Origin: an uncultured Collinsella sp.
GTDB taxonomy: Bacteria > Actinomycetota > Coriobacteriia > Coriobacteriales > Coriobacteriaceae
NCBI GenBank assembly: GCA_900545055.1
Contig: UQXP01000049.1
Location: forward strand, 1 to 11,114
Direction of reading: 5' to 3'
Length of the DNA stretch: 11,114 bases
Positions 1-5,801 of this stretch are shown here, piece after piece. A program made the position numbers and the translations under genes. Under the pieces are notes generated by a model, which was given only the letters and a program-made list of their open reading frames with translations, did not search any database and was not told where the DNA came from. The stretch's first letter is position 1. The number at the start of each line of letters is the position of its first letter.

Positions 1-302
1 TCGTTGATGCGGCAGAACAGCTGAATCTCGGCAGTCGCATCGCGCACGACGATGAACATGATCTTGCCCTGACCGCGCTTGGCGACCACGCGGCCGGCGA
101 TCTTCACGACGTCCTCGGTGTCCTCGCCATCGGCAAGCTCGGCGTACTTAGCCTCGATATCGGCGACGTAGTCCTCAAGCTCAGAGTGCTCGGGATAGGG
201 GTTCTGGCCCGCCTCGAACAGGGCGGCGCGCTTGGCCAGGCGGGTGGCACGCTCGTCGTTGAGCGTCGATGCCTGATCGGCGGCGTTCTGGTTCTCTGCC
301 AT
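1..302 (-). CDS. lysS: Lysyl-tRNA synthetase, N-terminal part (cut by window edge)
   Basis: Class II lysine-tRNA ligase charges tRNA-Lys with lysine in the cytoplasm. Only the first 100 residues are present; the gene continues beyond base 1. Translation begins MAENQNAADQ, followed by a charged helical segment (NDERATRLAKRAALFEAGQNP). The start of the anticodon-binding OB fold follows, with VKIAGRVVAKRGQGK at about 67-81 and the strand AEIQLFCRIND, the layout seen at the N-terminus of bacterial LysRS. The ATG at 302-300 is chosen because a GAGGAG ribosome binding site (314-309) lies 6 bases upstream. It follows greA by 78 bases, with a terminator-like hairpin in between. The catalytic domain is outside the window, so activity cannot be judged. 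Identity rests on the N-terminal pattern and on being next to greA, a common arrangement. Confidence 0.85.
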   Translation of the reverse strand, partial: MAENQNAADQASTLNDERATRLAKRAALFEAGQNPYPEHSELEDYVADIEAKYAELADGEDTEDVVKIAGRVVAKRGQGKIMFIVVRDATAEIQLFCRIN

Positions 303-317
303 AGTTAGCTCCTCAAA

Positions 318-352
318 CTAAAACGCTCCCCAGGATTCGGTCCCAGGGAGCG
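318..352 (-). terminator. Terminator-like hairpin between greA and lysS (possible attenuator)
   Basis: Read on the minus strand, the arms CGCTCCCTGGGA and TCCTGGGGAGCG pair over 12 positions, two of them tandem G-T wobbles, around the loop CCGAA. TTTTAGT follows at once. This has the form of a Rho-independent terminator for greA. The T-run ends only four bases before the lysS ribosome binding site, so a lysS promoter does not fit between them. lysS must be read by transcription passing through this hairpin, or from a promoter inside greA. Confidence 0.7.
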
Positions 353-380
353 AAAACATACCTTTACGCGGGACCGTGGT

Positions 381-851
381 CTAGCGTGCGATCTTGGCGA
401 TGGTGTAGACGCGAGTCTTGCCGGAAGGTGTAACGACCTCGACGGAATCGCCCTCGCCATGACCGATGATGGCGTGGCCGACCGGAGACTCGTTGGAGAT
501 CTTGTGCTCGAGCGAGTTGGTCTCGGTGGTACCGACAAGCGTGACCTCGATGAGCTCACCGTTGGGGTCGACCAGGGTAACAGTCGAGCCAATGGAGACG
601 GTCAGGTCGCCCGTGCTGGCAGCGATCTGAGCGTTGGCGAGGATGGCCTGGATCTCGGCGATACGAGCGGCGTTCTGGGCCTGCTTGTCCTTGGCGGCAT
701 CGTACTCGGAGTTCTCCGAAAGGTCGCCGAACGCGCGGGCTTCCTTGATGTCCTCGACGATCTCCTTGGCGTAATCGCCCTCACGCCAAGCGAGCTCCTC
801 GACGAGCTTCTGGCGGCCCTCAGCGGTCAGTACGATCTGGCTTGCGTCCAT
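381..851 (-). CDS. greA: Transcription elongation factor GreA
   Basis: GreA enters the secondary channel of RNA polymerase and stimulates cleavage of backtracked RNA, so stalled complexes can resume. The 156-residue product has the family's usual length. An N-terminal coiled-coil hairpin covers about residues 1-75. Its tip carries FGDLSENSEYDAAK (41-54), whose Asp43 and Glu46 correspond to the acidic pair that holds the catalytic metal. The C-terminal FKBP-like domain (about 80-156) contains ISNESPVGHAIIG (118-130), the conserved polymerase-binding segment. The ATG at 851 has GGGGAG eight bases upstream. The gene lies between the tatA terminator and lysS and is probably cotranscribed with lysS. 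The intact tip motif points to a true GreA rather than an anti-Gre homologue. Confidence 0.95.
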   Translation of the reverse strand: MDASQIVLTAEGRQKLVEELAWREGDYAKEIVEDIKEARAFGDLSENSEYDAAKDKQAQNAARIAEIQAILANAQIAASTGDLTVSIGSTVTLVDPNGELIEVTLVGTTETNSLEHKISNESPVGHAIIGHGEGDSVEVVTPSGKTRVYTIAKIAR

Positions 852-866
852 ACGGATATCTCCCCA

Positions 867-892
867 ACTATGATGTAACGATCAACTGTCAA
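867..892 (-). promoter_or_regulatory. Possible greA promoter
   Basis: A perfect TTGACA (892-887) stands just after the tatA terminator T-run and 35 bases before the greA ATG. The matching -10 is poor. CATAGT (872-867) lies at a short 14-base spacing, and the 17-base position reads AGTTGG. A promoter is expected here because a terminator precedes it, but its exact -10 element is uncertain. Confidence 0.35.
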
Positions 893-893
893 C

Positions 894-933
894 AAAAACG
901 AAAAAGACCGGCTAGCCTGCGGGCAAGCCGGTC
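894..933 (-). terminator. Rho-independent terminator of tatA
   Basis: On the minus strand, GACCGGCT and AGCCGGTC (933-926 and 913-906) form an 8-bp stem. An inner GCC/GGC pairing closes a CGCA loop after one T-T mismatch. The T-rich run TTTTTCGTTTTT follows. It begins 25 bases after the tatA stop codon. Confidence 0.9.
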
Positions 934-958
934 AGGTGCTCACCCCAAAGGGATGGGA

Positions 959-1234
959 CTACTCTGCGTCCGCGTCGCTGTCCTCTGACTTCTTTTGCTT
1001 GGCAGCAGCGAGCTTAGCCTCGAGCTCTGCGATCTCCTTGTCCTCCTTGGACTCCTCGACCACAACCTCCTCGGCCTGCTTGGTTTCGCCCTTATCGTCG
1101 CCCTCCATACCCTCGCGGATATTCTTGACGGTAGAGCCGAGGGACTTACCGAGCTTCGGCAGGTTCTTGGGCCCAAAGATAATCAGGACAACGACGAGAA
1201 TAATGATGAGCTCAGGAGCCCTCAGTCCAAACAT
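959..1234 (-). CDS. tatA: Sec-independent protein translocase subunit TatA
   Basis: TatA forms the channel component of the twin-arginine pathway, which exports folded proteins across the membrane together with TatC. The 91-residue product has the family layout: a short N-terminal region, one membrane helix (about residues 7-20, ELIIILVVVLIIF), the hinge FGPKNLPKLGKSLG (20-33), an amphipathic helix, and a charged, Glu/Lys-rich tail that may form a coiled coil. The ATG at 1234 is chosen because GGAGG lies five bases upstream and the product then begins right before the membrane helix. Longer frames run back through the tRNA gene and are not real. No tatB or tatC is nearby, so TatC must be encoded elsewhere. 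The gene is a single-gene unit with its own promoter and terminator. A TatB-type function cannot be excluded from sequence alone, but the short tail favours TatA. Confidence 0.93.
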   Translation of the reverse strand: MFGLRAPELIIILVVVLIIFGPKNLPKLGKSLGSTVKNIREGMEGDDKGETKQAEEVVVEESKEDKEIAELEAKLAAAKQKKSEDSDADAE

Positions 1235-1270
1235 GTAGACCTCCACAATACAGCGAGACAAGCTCGAATG

Positions 1271-1299
1271 AGTATACCGCGGGTATCGCGGTATCACAA
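1271..1299 (-). promoter_or_regulatory. tatA promoter
   Basis: On the minus strand, TTGTGA (1299-1294) and TATACT (1276-1271) are separated by exactly 17 bases. They lie about 36 bases before the tatA start and just after the tRNA-Pro terminator. Both elements match the vegetative sigma-factor consensus well (4 of 6 and 5 of 6 positions). Confidence 0.75.
1274..1294. promoter_or_regulatory. Perfect inverted repeat in the tatA promoter spacer (candidate operator)
   Basis: The arms ATACCGCG (1274-1281) and CGCGGTAT (1287-1294) are exact reverse complements around five bases (GGTAT). The repeat fills the whole spacer between the -35 and -10 elements and overlaps the inner edge of each. A dimeric regulator bound here would block RNA polymerase. 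No T-run follows, so it is not a terminator. The regulator is unknown. Confidence 0.45.
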
Positions 1300-1307
1300 C
1301 AATAGCT

Positions 1308-1336
1308 AAAAAAAGGGACCGCAAGAAGCGGTCCCT
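1308..1336 (-). terminator. Rho-independent terminator of tRNA-Pro
   Basis: On the minus strand, AGGGACCGC and GCGGTCCCT form a perfect 9-bp stem with loop TTCTT, followed by further T residues (a seven-base T-run counting the last stem base region). It lies ten bases beyond the encoded CCA of the tRNA. Confidence 0.93.
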
Positions 1337-1346
1337 CCTCATGCTC

Positions 1347-1423
1347 TGGTCGGGTTGACTGGATTTGAACCAGCGACCCCTGCGTCCCGAACGCAGTGCT
1401 CTACCAAACTGAGCCACAACCCG
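1347..1423 (-). tRNA. tRNA-Pro (anticodon CGG)
   Basis: A full cloverleaf reads on the minus strand. The acceptor stem CGGGTTG pairs with CAACCCG. The D-stem is GCTC/GAGC and the anticodon stem CTGCG/CGCAG, with loop TTCGGGA giving anticodon CGG (decodes CCG). The variable loop is GGGTC, and the T-arm GCTGG/CCAGT encloses TTCAAAT. The discriminator base A is followed by an encoded CCA at 1349-1347. Confidence 0.96.
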
Positions 1424-1434
1424 TTAGCTCGACT

Positions 1435-1440
1435 ATAGTA
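1435..1440 (-). promoter_or_regulatory. -10 element of a possible tRNA-Pro promoter
   Basis: TACTAT lies 11 bases before the first base of tRNA-Pro, a good distance for a tRNA start point. No convincing -35 element is visible 16-18 bases further upstream. No terminator is visible after ispE, so the tRNA may also be read from the veg-ispE promoter. Confidence 0.4.
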
Positions 1441-1472
1441 ACAAAGATTTTCGCCGCGTGCTAGAGAAATTT

Positions 1473-2369
1473 TTATTTCTTTGAAGCGTCGATTTGAACC
1501 GTGTTGGGAATAAGCTCAGTCGCGCAGGCCCACCAGCCATTTTGCTGGGCAGCATCGGCAAGCCTTTCGGCCGTGGCAGCGGTGTCGCAAATGGCAAACG
1601 AGCAGGCACCCGATCCGCACACATCTACAGCAACGGTTCCGTCCTGTTTACGCAGCCAGTCGAGGACCGTTTGAATCTGCGACTCCATCTGTGCGGAAAT
1701 GACACCAAGGTTGTTATGGATGAGTGCATATGCCGTCTCGGCATCACCAGCACGCAAGGCAGAAGCTATCGCGCCGGGCTTGTCCGCAGGCACCGGGGCC
1801 TCGTCAAAACGTCGATAGGCTTCAATTGTCGAAACGCTCGCCTCGCGCGGCTTGACCAGCACGACGGGCGTCGCGGGCAGCGCGGGGTACTCAGTTGCCA
1901 GCACGTCTCCCCCACCTACGTAGAACGCAGGACTCGCGTGCAAAAAGAACGGGACGTCGGCACCAATGCCCCGCGCAATATCGTCGAGCGCTGGGTCGGT
2001 GCGATCAATGCCCCAGAGCTCCGCCAAGGCGACAATGACCGCGGCCGCATCCGTCGAGGGGCCGCCCAAGCCGGCGCACAATGGAATGCGCTTCTCAATC
2101 GTCACGCAGATGTTTGCCTCGCGACCATAATGCTCGGCCATAGCAACCGCAGCCCGATACGCCGTATTCTTTTGCATGGGAAAATCTGATGCCGGAACCG
2201 TCTGGACGGTCAGCGCCTGCGCCGGCGTGACCGTCACGGTATCGGAAAGACCGACGGCTGCCATCAGGGAATCGACCCTGTGGTAGCCGCGGTCATCGCG
2301 CTCGGTATGAACCCCCAGGTAGAGGTTAATCTTTGCCGGCGCGGAAAGAGTCAGGGACCAATCGGTCAC
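1473..2369 (-). CDS. ispE: 4-diphosphocytidyl-2-C-methyl-D-erythritol kinase
   Basis: IspE phosphorylates the 2-hydroxyl of CDP-methylerythritol with ATP, the fourth step of the non-mevalonate (MEP) isoprenoid pathway. The 298-residue product has the GHMP-kinase motifs in order. APAKINLYL (10-18) carries the presumed catalytic Lys13. GYHRVDSLM (28-36) forms the substrate pocket. The ATP loop is PLCAGLGGPSTDAAA (96-110). GADVPFF (136-142) holds Asp138, the presumed catalytic base, and CGSGACSF (251-258) is the third glycine motif. Translation starts with GTG at 2369, only two bases after the veg stop. Its ribosome binding site GAGGAG lies inside the last codons of veg, so the two genes are probably translationally coupled. 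The ATP loop reads GLGGPSTD where many relatives have GLGGGSSD, a tolerated variation. Confidence 0.95.
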   Translation of the reverse strand: MTDWSLTLSAPAKINLYLGVHTERDDRGYHRVDSLMAAVGLSDTVTVTPAQALTVQTVPASDFPMQKNTAYRAAVAMAEHYGREANICVTIEKRIPLCAGLGGPSTDAAAVIVALAELWGIDRTDPALDDIARGIGADVPFFLHASPAFYVGGGDVLATEYPALPATPVVLVKPREASVSTIEAYRRFDEAPVPADKPGAIASALRAGDAETAYALIHNNLGVISAQMESQIQTVLDWLRKQDGTVAVDVCGSGACSFAICDTAATAERLADAAQQNGWWACATELIPNTVQIDASKK

Positions 2370-2371
2370 CG

Positions 2372-2668
2372 TTAATGCTCCTCGAGCTGATTGCCGAGCG
2401 GGGTAAAGATGTGCTCGCCGCTCTCGGGGTCGAACAGCTCGACCTGACCGGTGAGCACATCGATATACTGGTAGGACTGACGCGACTTGCGGCCACGACG
2501 CTCGTCAACCTCGACAATGAAGACGGCCGGGTGGACGCTCTTGATGGTGCCCATGCGCTCGACGACGCGGGTACGGCCCATGTTGGCCTTAACCTTGACG
2601 CGATCGCCCACCATATCGGTCAGCTTCTCGTGGATGTCGTCGACGTGATTGACTTCCATCTCTTCCAT
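2372..2668 (-). CDS. veg: Veg family protein
   Basis: A small Veg-family protein (DUF1021). The Bacillus subtilis relative has been linked to biofilm matrix control, but the molecular function is not settled and should not be assumed here. The 98-residue product carries the family pattern: a short N-terminal helix, VKVKANMGRTRVVERMGTI (about 24-42), VHPAVFIVEVD (44-54), then RQSYQYIDVLTGQVELF (about 61-77), consistent with a small beta-barrel fold. The start is ATG at 2668, because GGAGG (2681-2677) lies eight bases upstream. A TTG eight codons further upstream would place the GGAGG inside the gene. The protein is followed two bases later by ispE, the same neighbourhood as in Bacillus, which supports the assignment. 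A promoter with an extended -10 element lies upstream. Confidence 0.88.
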   Translation of the reverse strand: MEEMEVNHVDDIHEKLTDMVGDRVKVKANMGRTRVVERMGTIKSVHPAVFIVEVDERRGRKSRQSYQYIDVLTGQVELFDPESGEHIFTPLGNQLEEH

Positions 2669-2695
2669 GAACAGGGCCTCCAGAAGGTGCAATTC

Positions 2696-2715
2696 AAAAA
2701 GGGGATAATACCCCT
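2696..2715 (-). terminator. Short hairpin plus T-run in the veg leader
   Basis: On the minus strand AGGGG and CCCCT pair around TATTAT, and the run continues as TTTTT. It lies between the veg promoter and the veg start, so it belongs to the 5' leader. The stem is only five base pairs, so it would be a weak or conditional terminator, or simply a leader structure. Confidence 0.4.
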
Positions 2716-2735
2716 AAGATAGACAAAACTCTAAT

Positions 2736-2765
2736 ACTATAGCACCCTGTTGTGGCCATACGCAA
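2736..2765 (-). promoter_or_regulatory. Promoter of the veg-ispE operon
   Basis: On the minus strand TTGCGT (2765-2760) and TATAGT (2741-2736) are 18 bases apart, and TGC directly before TATAGT gives an extended -10 element. The predicted start point leaves a leader of about 60 bases before the veg ATG. Confidence 0.65.
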
Positions 2766-2823
2766 GTAGCTAAATAAGCCCGGTCTCGAATACGTACCAG
2801 ACGACAATCTCGCATGACCAGTT

Positions 2824-2851
2824 GTTACGCGGTTTGGTAAAACCGCGTAAC
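2824..2851 (-). terminator. Strong hairpin directly after dtd, no T-run
   Basis: GTTACGCGGTTT and AAACCGCGTAAC form a perfect 12-bp stem with a four-base loop, starting at the base next to the dtd stop codon. On the minus strand it is followed by AACTGG-like sequence rather than T residues. It may protect the mRNA 3' end or act as a terminator that needs a helper factor. Confidence 0.55.
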
Positions 2852-3298
2852 CTAAAGGTTGTCGGTGTCCAAGACGATGGTGAATGGGCCGTCGTTGACC
2901 AGGTCGACCTTCATGTCGGCGCCAAAGATACCGTGCGCCACATGCTCAACGTCCTCGTGCACAAGCGTCAGGAAGTACTCGTAGAGCTCGTTGGCGACAT
3001 CGGGGGCGCCGGCATCCGTAAACGATGGGCGGCGACCGTGGCGGCAGTCGGCGAACAGCGTGAACTGCGACACCACGAGCACCTCGCCGTCGACATCGGC
3101 AAGCGCCAAGTTGGTCTTGCCGTTCTCGTCCTCGTTAATGCGCAAGCCCCGGAGCTTGCCCCACAGCTTGTCGGCCTCGGCACGCGTATCGCCATGGCCC
3201 ACACCCAGCAGCACCAGGTAGCCGCGTCCAATGCGGCCCACGCACTCGCCGTCGACCGTCACGCCGGCGTTGAGCACGCGCTGCACCACCGCACGCAT
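2852..3298 (-). CDS. dtd: D-aminoacyl-tRNA deacylase
   Basis: DTD hydrolyses D-amino acids (and glycine mischarged on tRNA-Ala) from tRNA, protecting translation from wrong-handed residues. The 148-residue product is of normal length and begins MRAVVQRVLNAGVTVDGE, the family's usual N-terminus. Both signature motifs are present: SQFTLFA (77-83) and the cross-subunit NDGPFT (135-140), whose Gly-Pro excludes L-aminoacyl substrates. The active site forms at a dimer interface. The ATG at 3298 lies three bases after the rdgB stop. Its ribosome binding site GAGGAG is formed by the last two Glu codons of rdgB, six bases before the start, so the pair is probably translationally coupled. A 12-bp hairpin follows the stop codon directly. 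Confidence 0.95.
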   Translation of the reverse strand: MRAVVQRVLNAGVTVDGECVGRIGRGYLVLLGVGHGDTRAEADKLWGKLRGLRINEDENGKTNLALADVDGEVLVVSQFTLFADCRHGRRPSFTDAGAPDVANELYEYFLTLVHEDVEHVAHGIFGADMKVDLVNDGPFTIVLDTDNL

Positions 3299-3301
3299 GG
3301 C

Positions 3302-3943
3302 CTACTCCTCGCCCGTCAGCTTGGCGGACAGATGCTCGAGCGCGTGGAAACGATGGCTGATGGCGTTCTTCTCGTCAGCCGTCAGCTCGGCCATGGTCTT
3401 GCCCGGCGTGTCGACCGGCAGGAACAGCGGGTCATAGCCAAAACCATGGTCGCCGCGGCCCTCGTGCGCAATAACGCCCTCGCAGGCGCCCTCGCCATAG
3501 GTAACCAGACCGTCCGTATCGATGAGCGCGACGACGCTCATAAAGCGCGCGGTGCGATCCTCGTCCGCCACGCCTTCCAGGTTAACGAGAAGCTTGGCGT
3601 TGTTGGCGGCATCGTCGCCGTGCACGCCCGCATAGCGCGCGCTATACACGCCAGGCTCGCCGTCCAGGGCATCAACGACCAAGCCAGAATCGTCGGCAAT
3701 GGCCATAAGGCCCGTCTCCTCGACCGCAGCCTGTGCCTTGATGATGGCGTTCTCCAAAAACGTCGTGCCGTTTTCCTCGGGGTCCTCAAAATCGCCCAGC
3801 TGGCCGAGCGCCACAAAGCGAACCTCGGGCATAACCTTGCCCAAAATGGCCTCGATCTCGGTGAGCTTATGAGCGTTTCCGGTTGCCACGACGATGGTCG
3901 CCGCCGGGTCGAGGGTGTCGATGTCAATCTTCTCAAGTGCCAT
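3302..3943 (-). CDS. rdgB: dITP/XTP pyrophosphatase (RdgB/HAM1 family)
   Basis: This enzyme removes non-canonical purine nucleotides (ITP, dITP, XTP) by hydrolysing them to monophosphate and pyrophosphate, so that they are not built into DNA or RNA. The 213-residue product carries VVATGNAHKLTEI (about 18-30) for nucleotide binding. DDSGLVVDALDGEPGVYSAR (84-103) contains the acidic metal ligands. FGYDPLF (168-174) and SHRFHAL (196-202) are the remaining family motifs. The ATG at 3943 has a perfect AAGGAGG six bases upstream; a longer reading frame starts 17 codons earlier but has no such site. The gene follows rph, an association also known from Bacillus, but here a terminator separates the two. 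No clear promoter is visible in the gap, so rdgB may depend on readthrough or a weak promoter. Confidence 0.95.
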   Translation of the reverse strand: MALEKIDIDTLDPAATIVVATGNAHKLTEIEAILGKVMPEVRFVALGQLGDFEDPEENGTTFLENAIIKAQAAVEETGLMAIADDSGLVVDALDGEPGVYSARYAGVHGDDAANNAKLLVNLEGVADEDRTARFMSVVALIDTDGLVTYGEGACEGVIAHEGRGDHGFGYDPLFLPVDTPGKTMAELTADEKNAISHRFHALEHLSAKLTGEE

Positions 3944-4046
3944 GACTGGCCTCCTTGTCTCTATATCAATGCCGCGTGAGGGGCGTTTGGGCACTTGACC
4001 TCTCCCCTCTCAGGCGATCGGACCTTTCAACGCAGCATTTCAGCAG

Positions 4047-4087
4047 ATAAAACCTGCCAAAATAAACCTGTCCCTTTTTGGCAGGTT
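4047..4087 (-). terminator. Rho-independent terminator overlapping the rph stop codon
   Basis: On the minus strand the arms AACCTGCCAAAA (4087-4076) and TTTTGGCAGGTT (4062-4051) form a perfect 12-bp stem with a 13-base loop, then TTATC follows. The first two bases of the stem are the last two bases of the rph TAA stop codon. The run after the stem is short, so some readthrough into rdgB is plausible. Confidence 0.7.
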
Positions 4088-4811
4088 AGGCGAGGGCTTG
4101 GCGCTGGAGCTCGATGAGCTCGGCGATGCCTTTGTCGCCCAGGTCGAGCAGGGCGTTGAGGCGTTTGCGGTCGAAGGGCGCCTGCTCGCCGGTACCCTGA
4201 AGCTCGATCATCTCACCGGTATCGGTGGCGACGAGGTTCATGTCGACCTCGGCGTGGCTGTCCTCGGAATAATCGAGGTCAAGCAGCGTATTGCCGTCGA
4301 CAACGCCCATGGAGATGGCAGCCACCTGGCCGGTAAGCGGGATGCGCTCGATCTTGCCCGCCTCGACCCACATGGCGAGGGCGTCGTGCAGCGCCACCCA
4401 GGCGCCGGTGATGCTCGCTGTACGCGTGCCGCCATCGGCCTGAATTACATCGCAGTCGACGGTGACGGTGTACTCGCCGAGCGCCTTCATGTTGACGACG
4501 GTACGCAGGCTGCGGCCAATGAGGCGCTCGATCTCCATGGAGCGACCCTTGCGGTTGGCGTGCTCGCGCTTGCAGCGCTTGCCGGTCGACGCCGGCAGCA
4601 TGGCGTATTCCGCGGTCACCCAGCCGGCCTTAGCTCCCTTTCGCCAGCCCGGCACGCCCTCCTCGATAGTGGCGGCGCACAGCACGCGCGTGTCACCGAA
4701 CTCGGCCAAACACGAGCCGTGGGCGTGCTTCATGACACCACGGGTGAGCTTAACGGGGCGCAACTCGTTGGCGGCGCGACCGTTAGCGCGGTTGACCTGC
4801 ATGTACTCCAT
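4086..4811 (-). CDS. rph: Ribonuclease PH
   Basis: RNase PH is a phosphate-dependent 3'-to-5' exoribonuclease that trims tRNA precursors and forms a hexameric ring. The 241-residue product matches the family's usual length. Visible motifs are ELRPVKLTRGVMKHAHGSCL (16-35), FGDTRVLC (38-45), the basic segment KRCKREHANRKGRSMEIERL (78-97) followed by IGRSLR, and VDCDVIQADGGTRTASITGA (118-137), with the phosphate-binding Thr129 and Arg130. GTGEQAPF near the C-terminus is also typical. The ATG at 4811 has AAAGGA seven bases upstream. It follows murI by 54 bases in the same direction, with no terminator between, so it is probably the last gene of the murE-HAD-murI-rph unit. Both tRNA genes in this window already encode CCA. 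Confidence 0.96.
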   Translation of the reverse strand: MEYMQVNRANGRAANELRPVKLTRGVMKHAHGSCLAEFGDTRVLCAATIEEGVPGWRKGAKAGWVTAEYAMLPASTGKRCKREHANRKGRSMEIERLIGRSLRTVVNMKALGEYTVTVDCDVIQADGGTRTASITGAWVALHDALAMWVEAGKIERIPLTGQVAAISMGVVDGNTLLDLDYSEDSHAEVDMNLVATDTGEMIELQGTGEQAPFDRKRLNALLDLGDKGIAELIELQRQALA

Positions 4812-4865
4812 AGAAATATCCTTTCGGCAAAAGATGTGGCGAAGGCCTTGACGGCTGCCTTACAT

Positions 4866-5750
4866 CTATTTCAGCTCATCGATATCGATATGTTCGATGC
4901 TCTTGAGCGGCTGACCAAAGATAAAGCTACCCGCCACCGCAAACTCGGCAATGTTATCGGCCGTCGTGGCAAAACGATGCTGCGGCTCGGCGGCGTCGCC
5001 CGCCAGCTGCTCGCGGCGCGTGAGGATATCGGTCAGCTCGCGCGTGGTCTCCTCGGCGGAACTCACGACGCGCACCCCAGGCCCCAGCGCATGGCGGATA
5101 GGTCCCACCAACAGCGGGAAATGCGTACAGCCGAGCACCACGGTGTCGATACCGTGGTCGCGCAGCGGCTCAACCGTGGCACCCACCAGCGCACGCACGG
5201 CAGGCGTATCGAAGACGTCCTCGTTCTCAAGCCACTGTTCCTGCAGATGTGCACCCGAGGCGAGCTCGTGTTCGACAACCTCGACAAAGCTCGAGGCAGG
5301 ACAGCCGTATACATCGACGCCGGCATCTAGATCCTGAATGGCGCGCGTGTAGGCGCCCGAGCGAATGGTGAGGTTGGTAGCGAGCACGCCCACGCGACGC
5401 GTACGCGTGCTGTTGATTGCTGCACGGGCACCCGGCGCGATCACGCCGATCACGGGAACGTCGAGCACCTGCTGGGCCAAACGCAAGGCCGCAGCGGTCG
5501 CCGTGTTGCAGGCGATGACCATAATCTTGACGTCGTGCTTCGAAAGCCAACGACCCGCCTGCAACGCAAACGAGCGCACCTCATCCTCGGTACGCGTGCC
5601 GTAGGGACAGCGCTTTGTGTCGCCAAAGTAGTAGACGGACTCGTGCGGCAGCGCCGTCGCAATCGCGCGCGCAACCGTCAGACCGCCCAAACCAGAATCG
5701 AACACGCCAATCGGGCGCGTGTCGCCTGCCGGATTCTCGATATCGGACAT
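4866..5750 (-). CDS. murI: Glutamate racemase
   Basis: MurI interconverts L- and D-glutamate, supplying D-Glu for the second position of the peptidoglycan stem peptide. The 294-residue product shows IGVFDSGLGGLTV (14-26), with Asp18 and Ser19 in the substrate pocket. GDTKRCPYGTR (43-53) and ACNTATA (80-86) follow, the latter with catalytic Cys81. GCTHFPLL (207-214) has the second catalytic Cys208 and His210. The two-cysteine arrangement is that of a cofactor-independent racemase. The ATG at 5750 is chosen because it places the DSG motif at the usual distance; the purine-rich GGTGAGG before it is closer to the start than usual. The gene lies 51 bases after the HAD phosphatase and 54 before rph. 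Being in one unit with murE ties it to wall synthesis. Confidence 0.95.
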   Translation of the reverse strand: MSDIENPAGDTRPIGVFDSGLGGLTVARAIATALPHESVYYFGDTKRCPYGTRTEDEVRSFALQAGRWLSKHDVKIMVIACNTATAAALRLAQQVLDVPVIGVIAPGARAAINSTRTRRVGVLATNLTIRSGAYTRAIQDLDAGVDVYGCPASSFVEVVEHELASGAHLQEQWLENEDVFDTPAVRALVGATVEPLRDHGIDTVVLGCTHFPLLVGPIRHALGPGVRVVSSAEETTRELTDILTRREQLAGDAAEPQHRFATTADNIAEFAVAGSFIFGQPLKSIEHIDIDELK

Positions 5751-5801
5751 TACCTCACCAGTCTCTCTCGAAAAGACATGTCCAAGTGCGGCGGCGCCGC
5801 G

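Noticed and set aside
303..380. T-box riboswitch before lysS
   Set aside because: GGTCCCGCG resembles part of the T-box consensus, but only 78 bases separate greA and lysS, too few for the specifier stem.
1235..1417. N-terminal extension of tatA
   Set aside because: It reads through the tRNA-Pro gene and its terminator; the real start has GGAGG and sits right before the membrane helix.
3944..4046. Riboswitch or promoter in the rdgB leader
   Set aside because: A CTGAGA word and a TATAGA word are present, but no complete riboswitch core and no -35/-10 pair at a normal spacing could be found.
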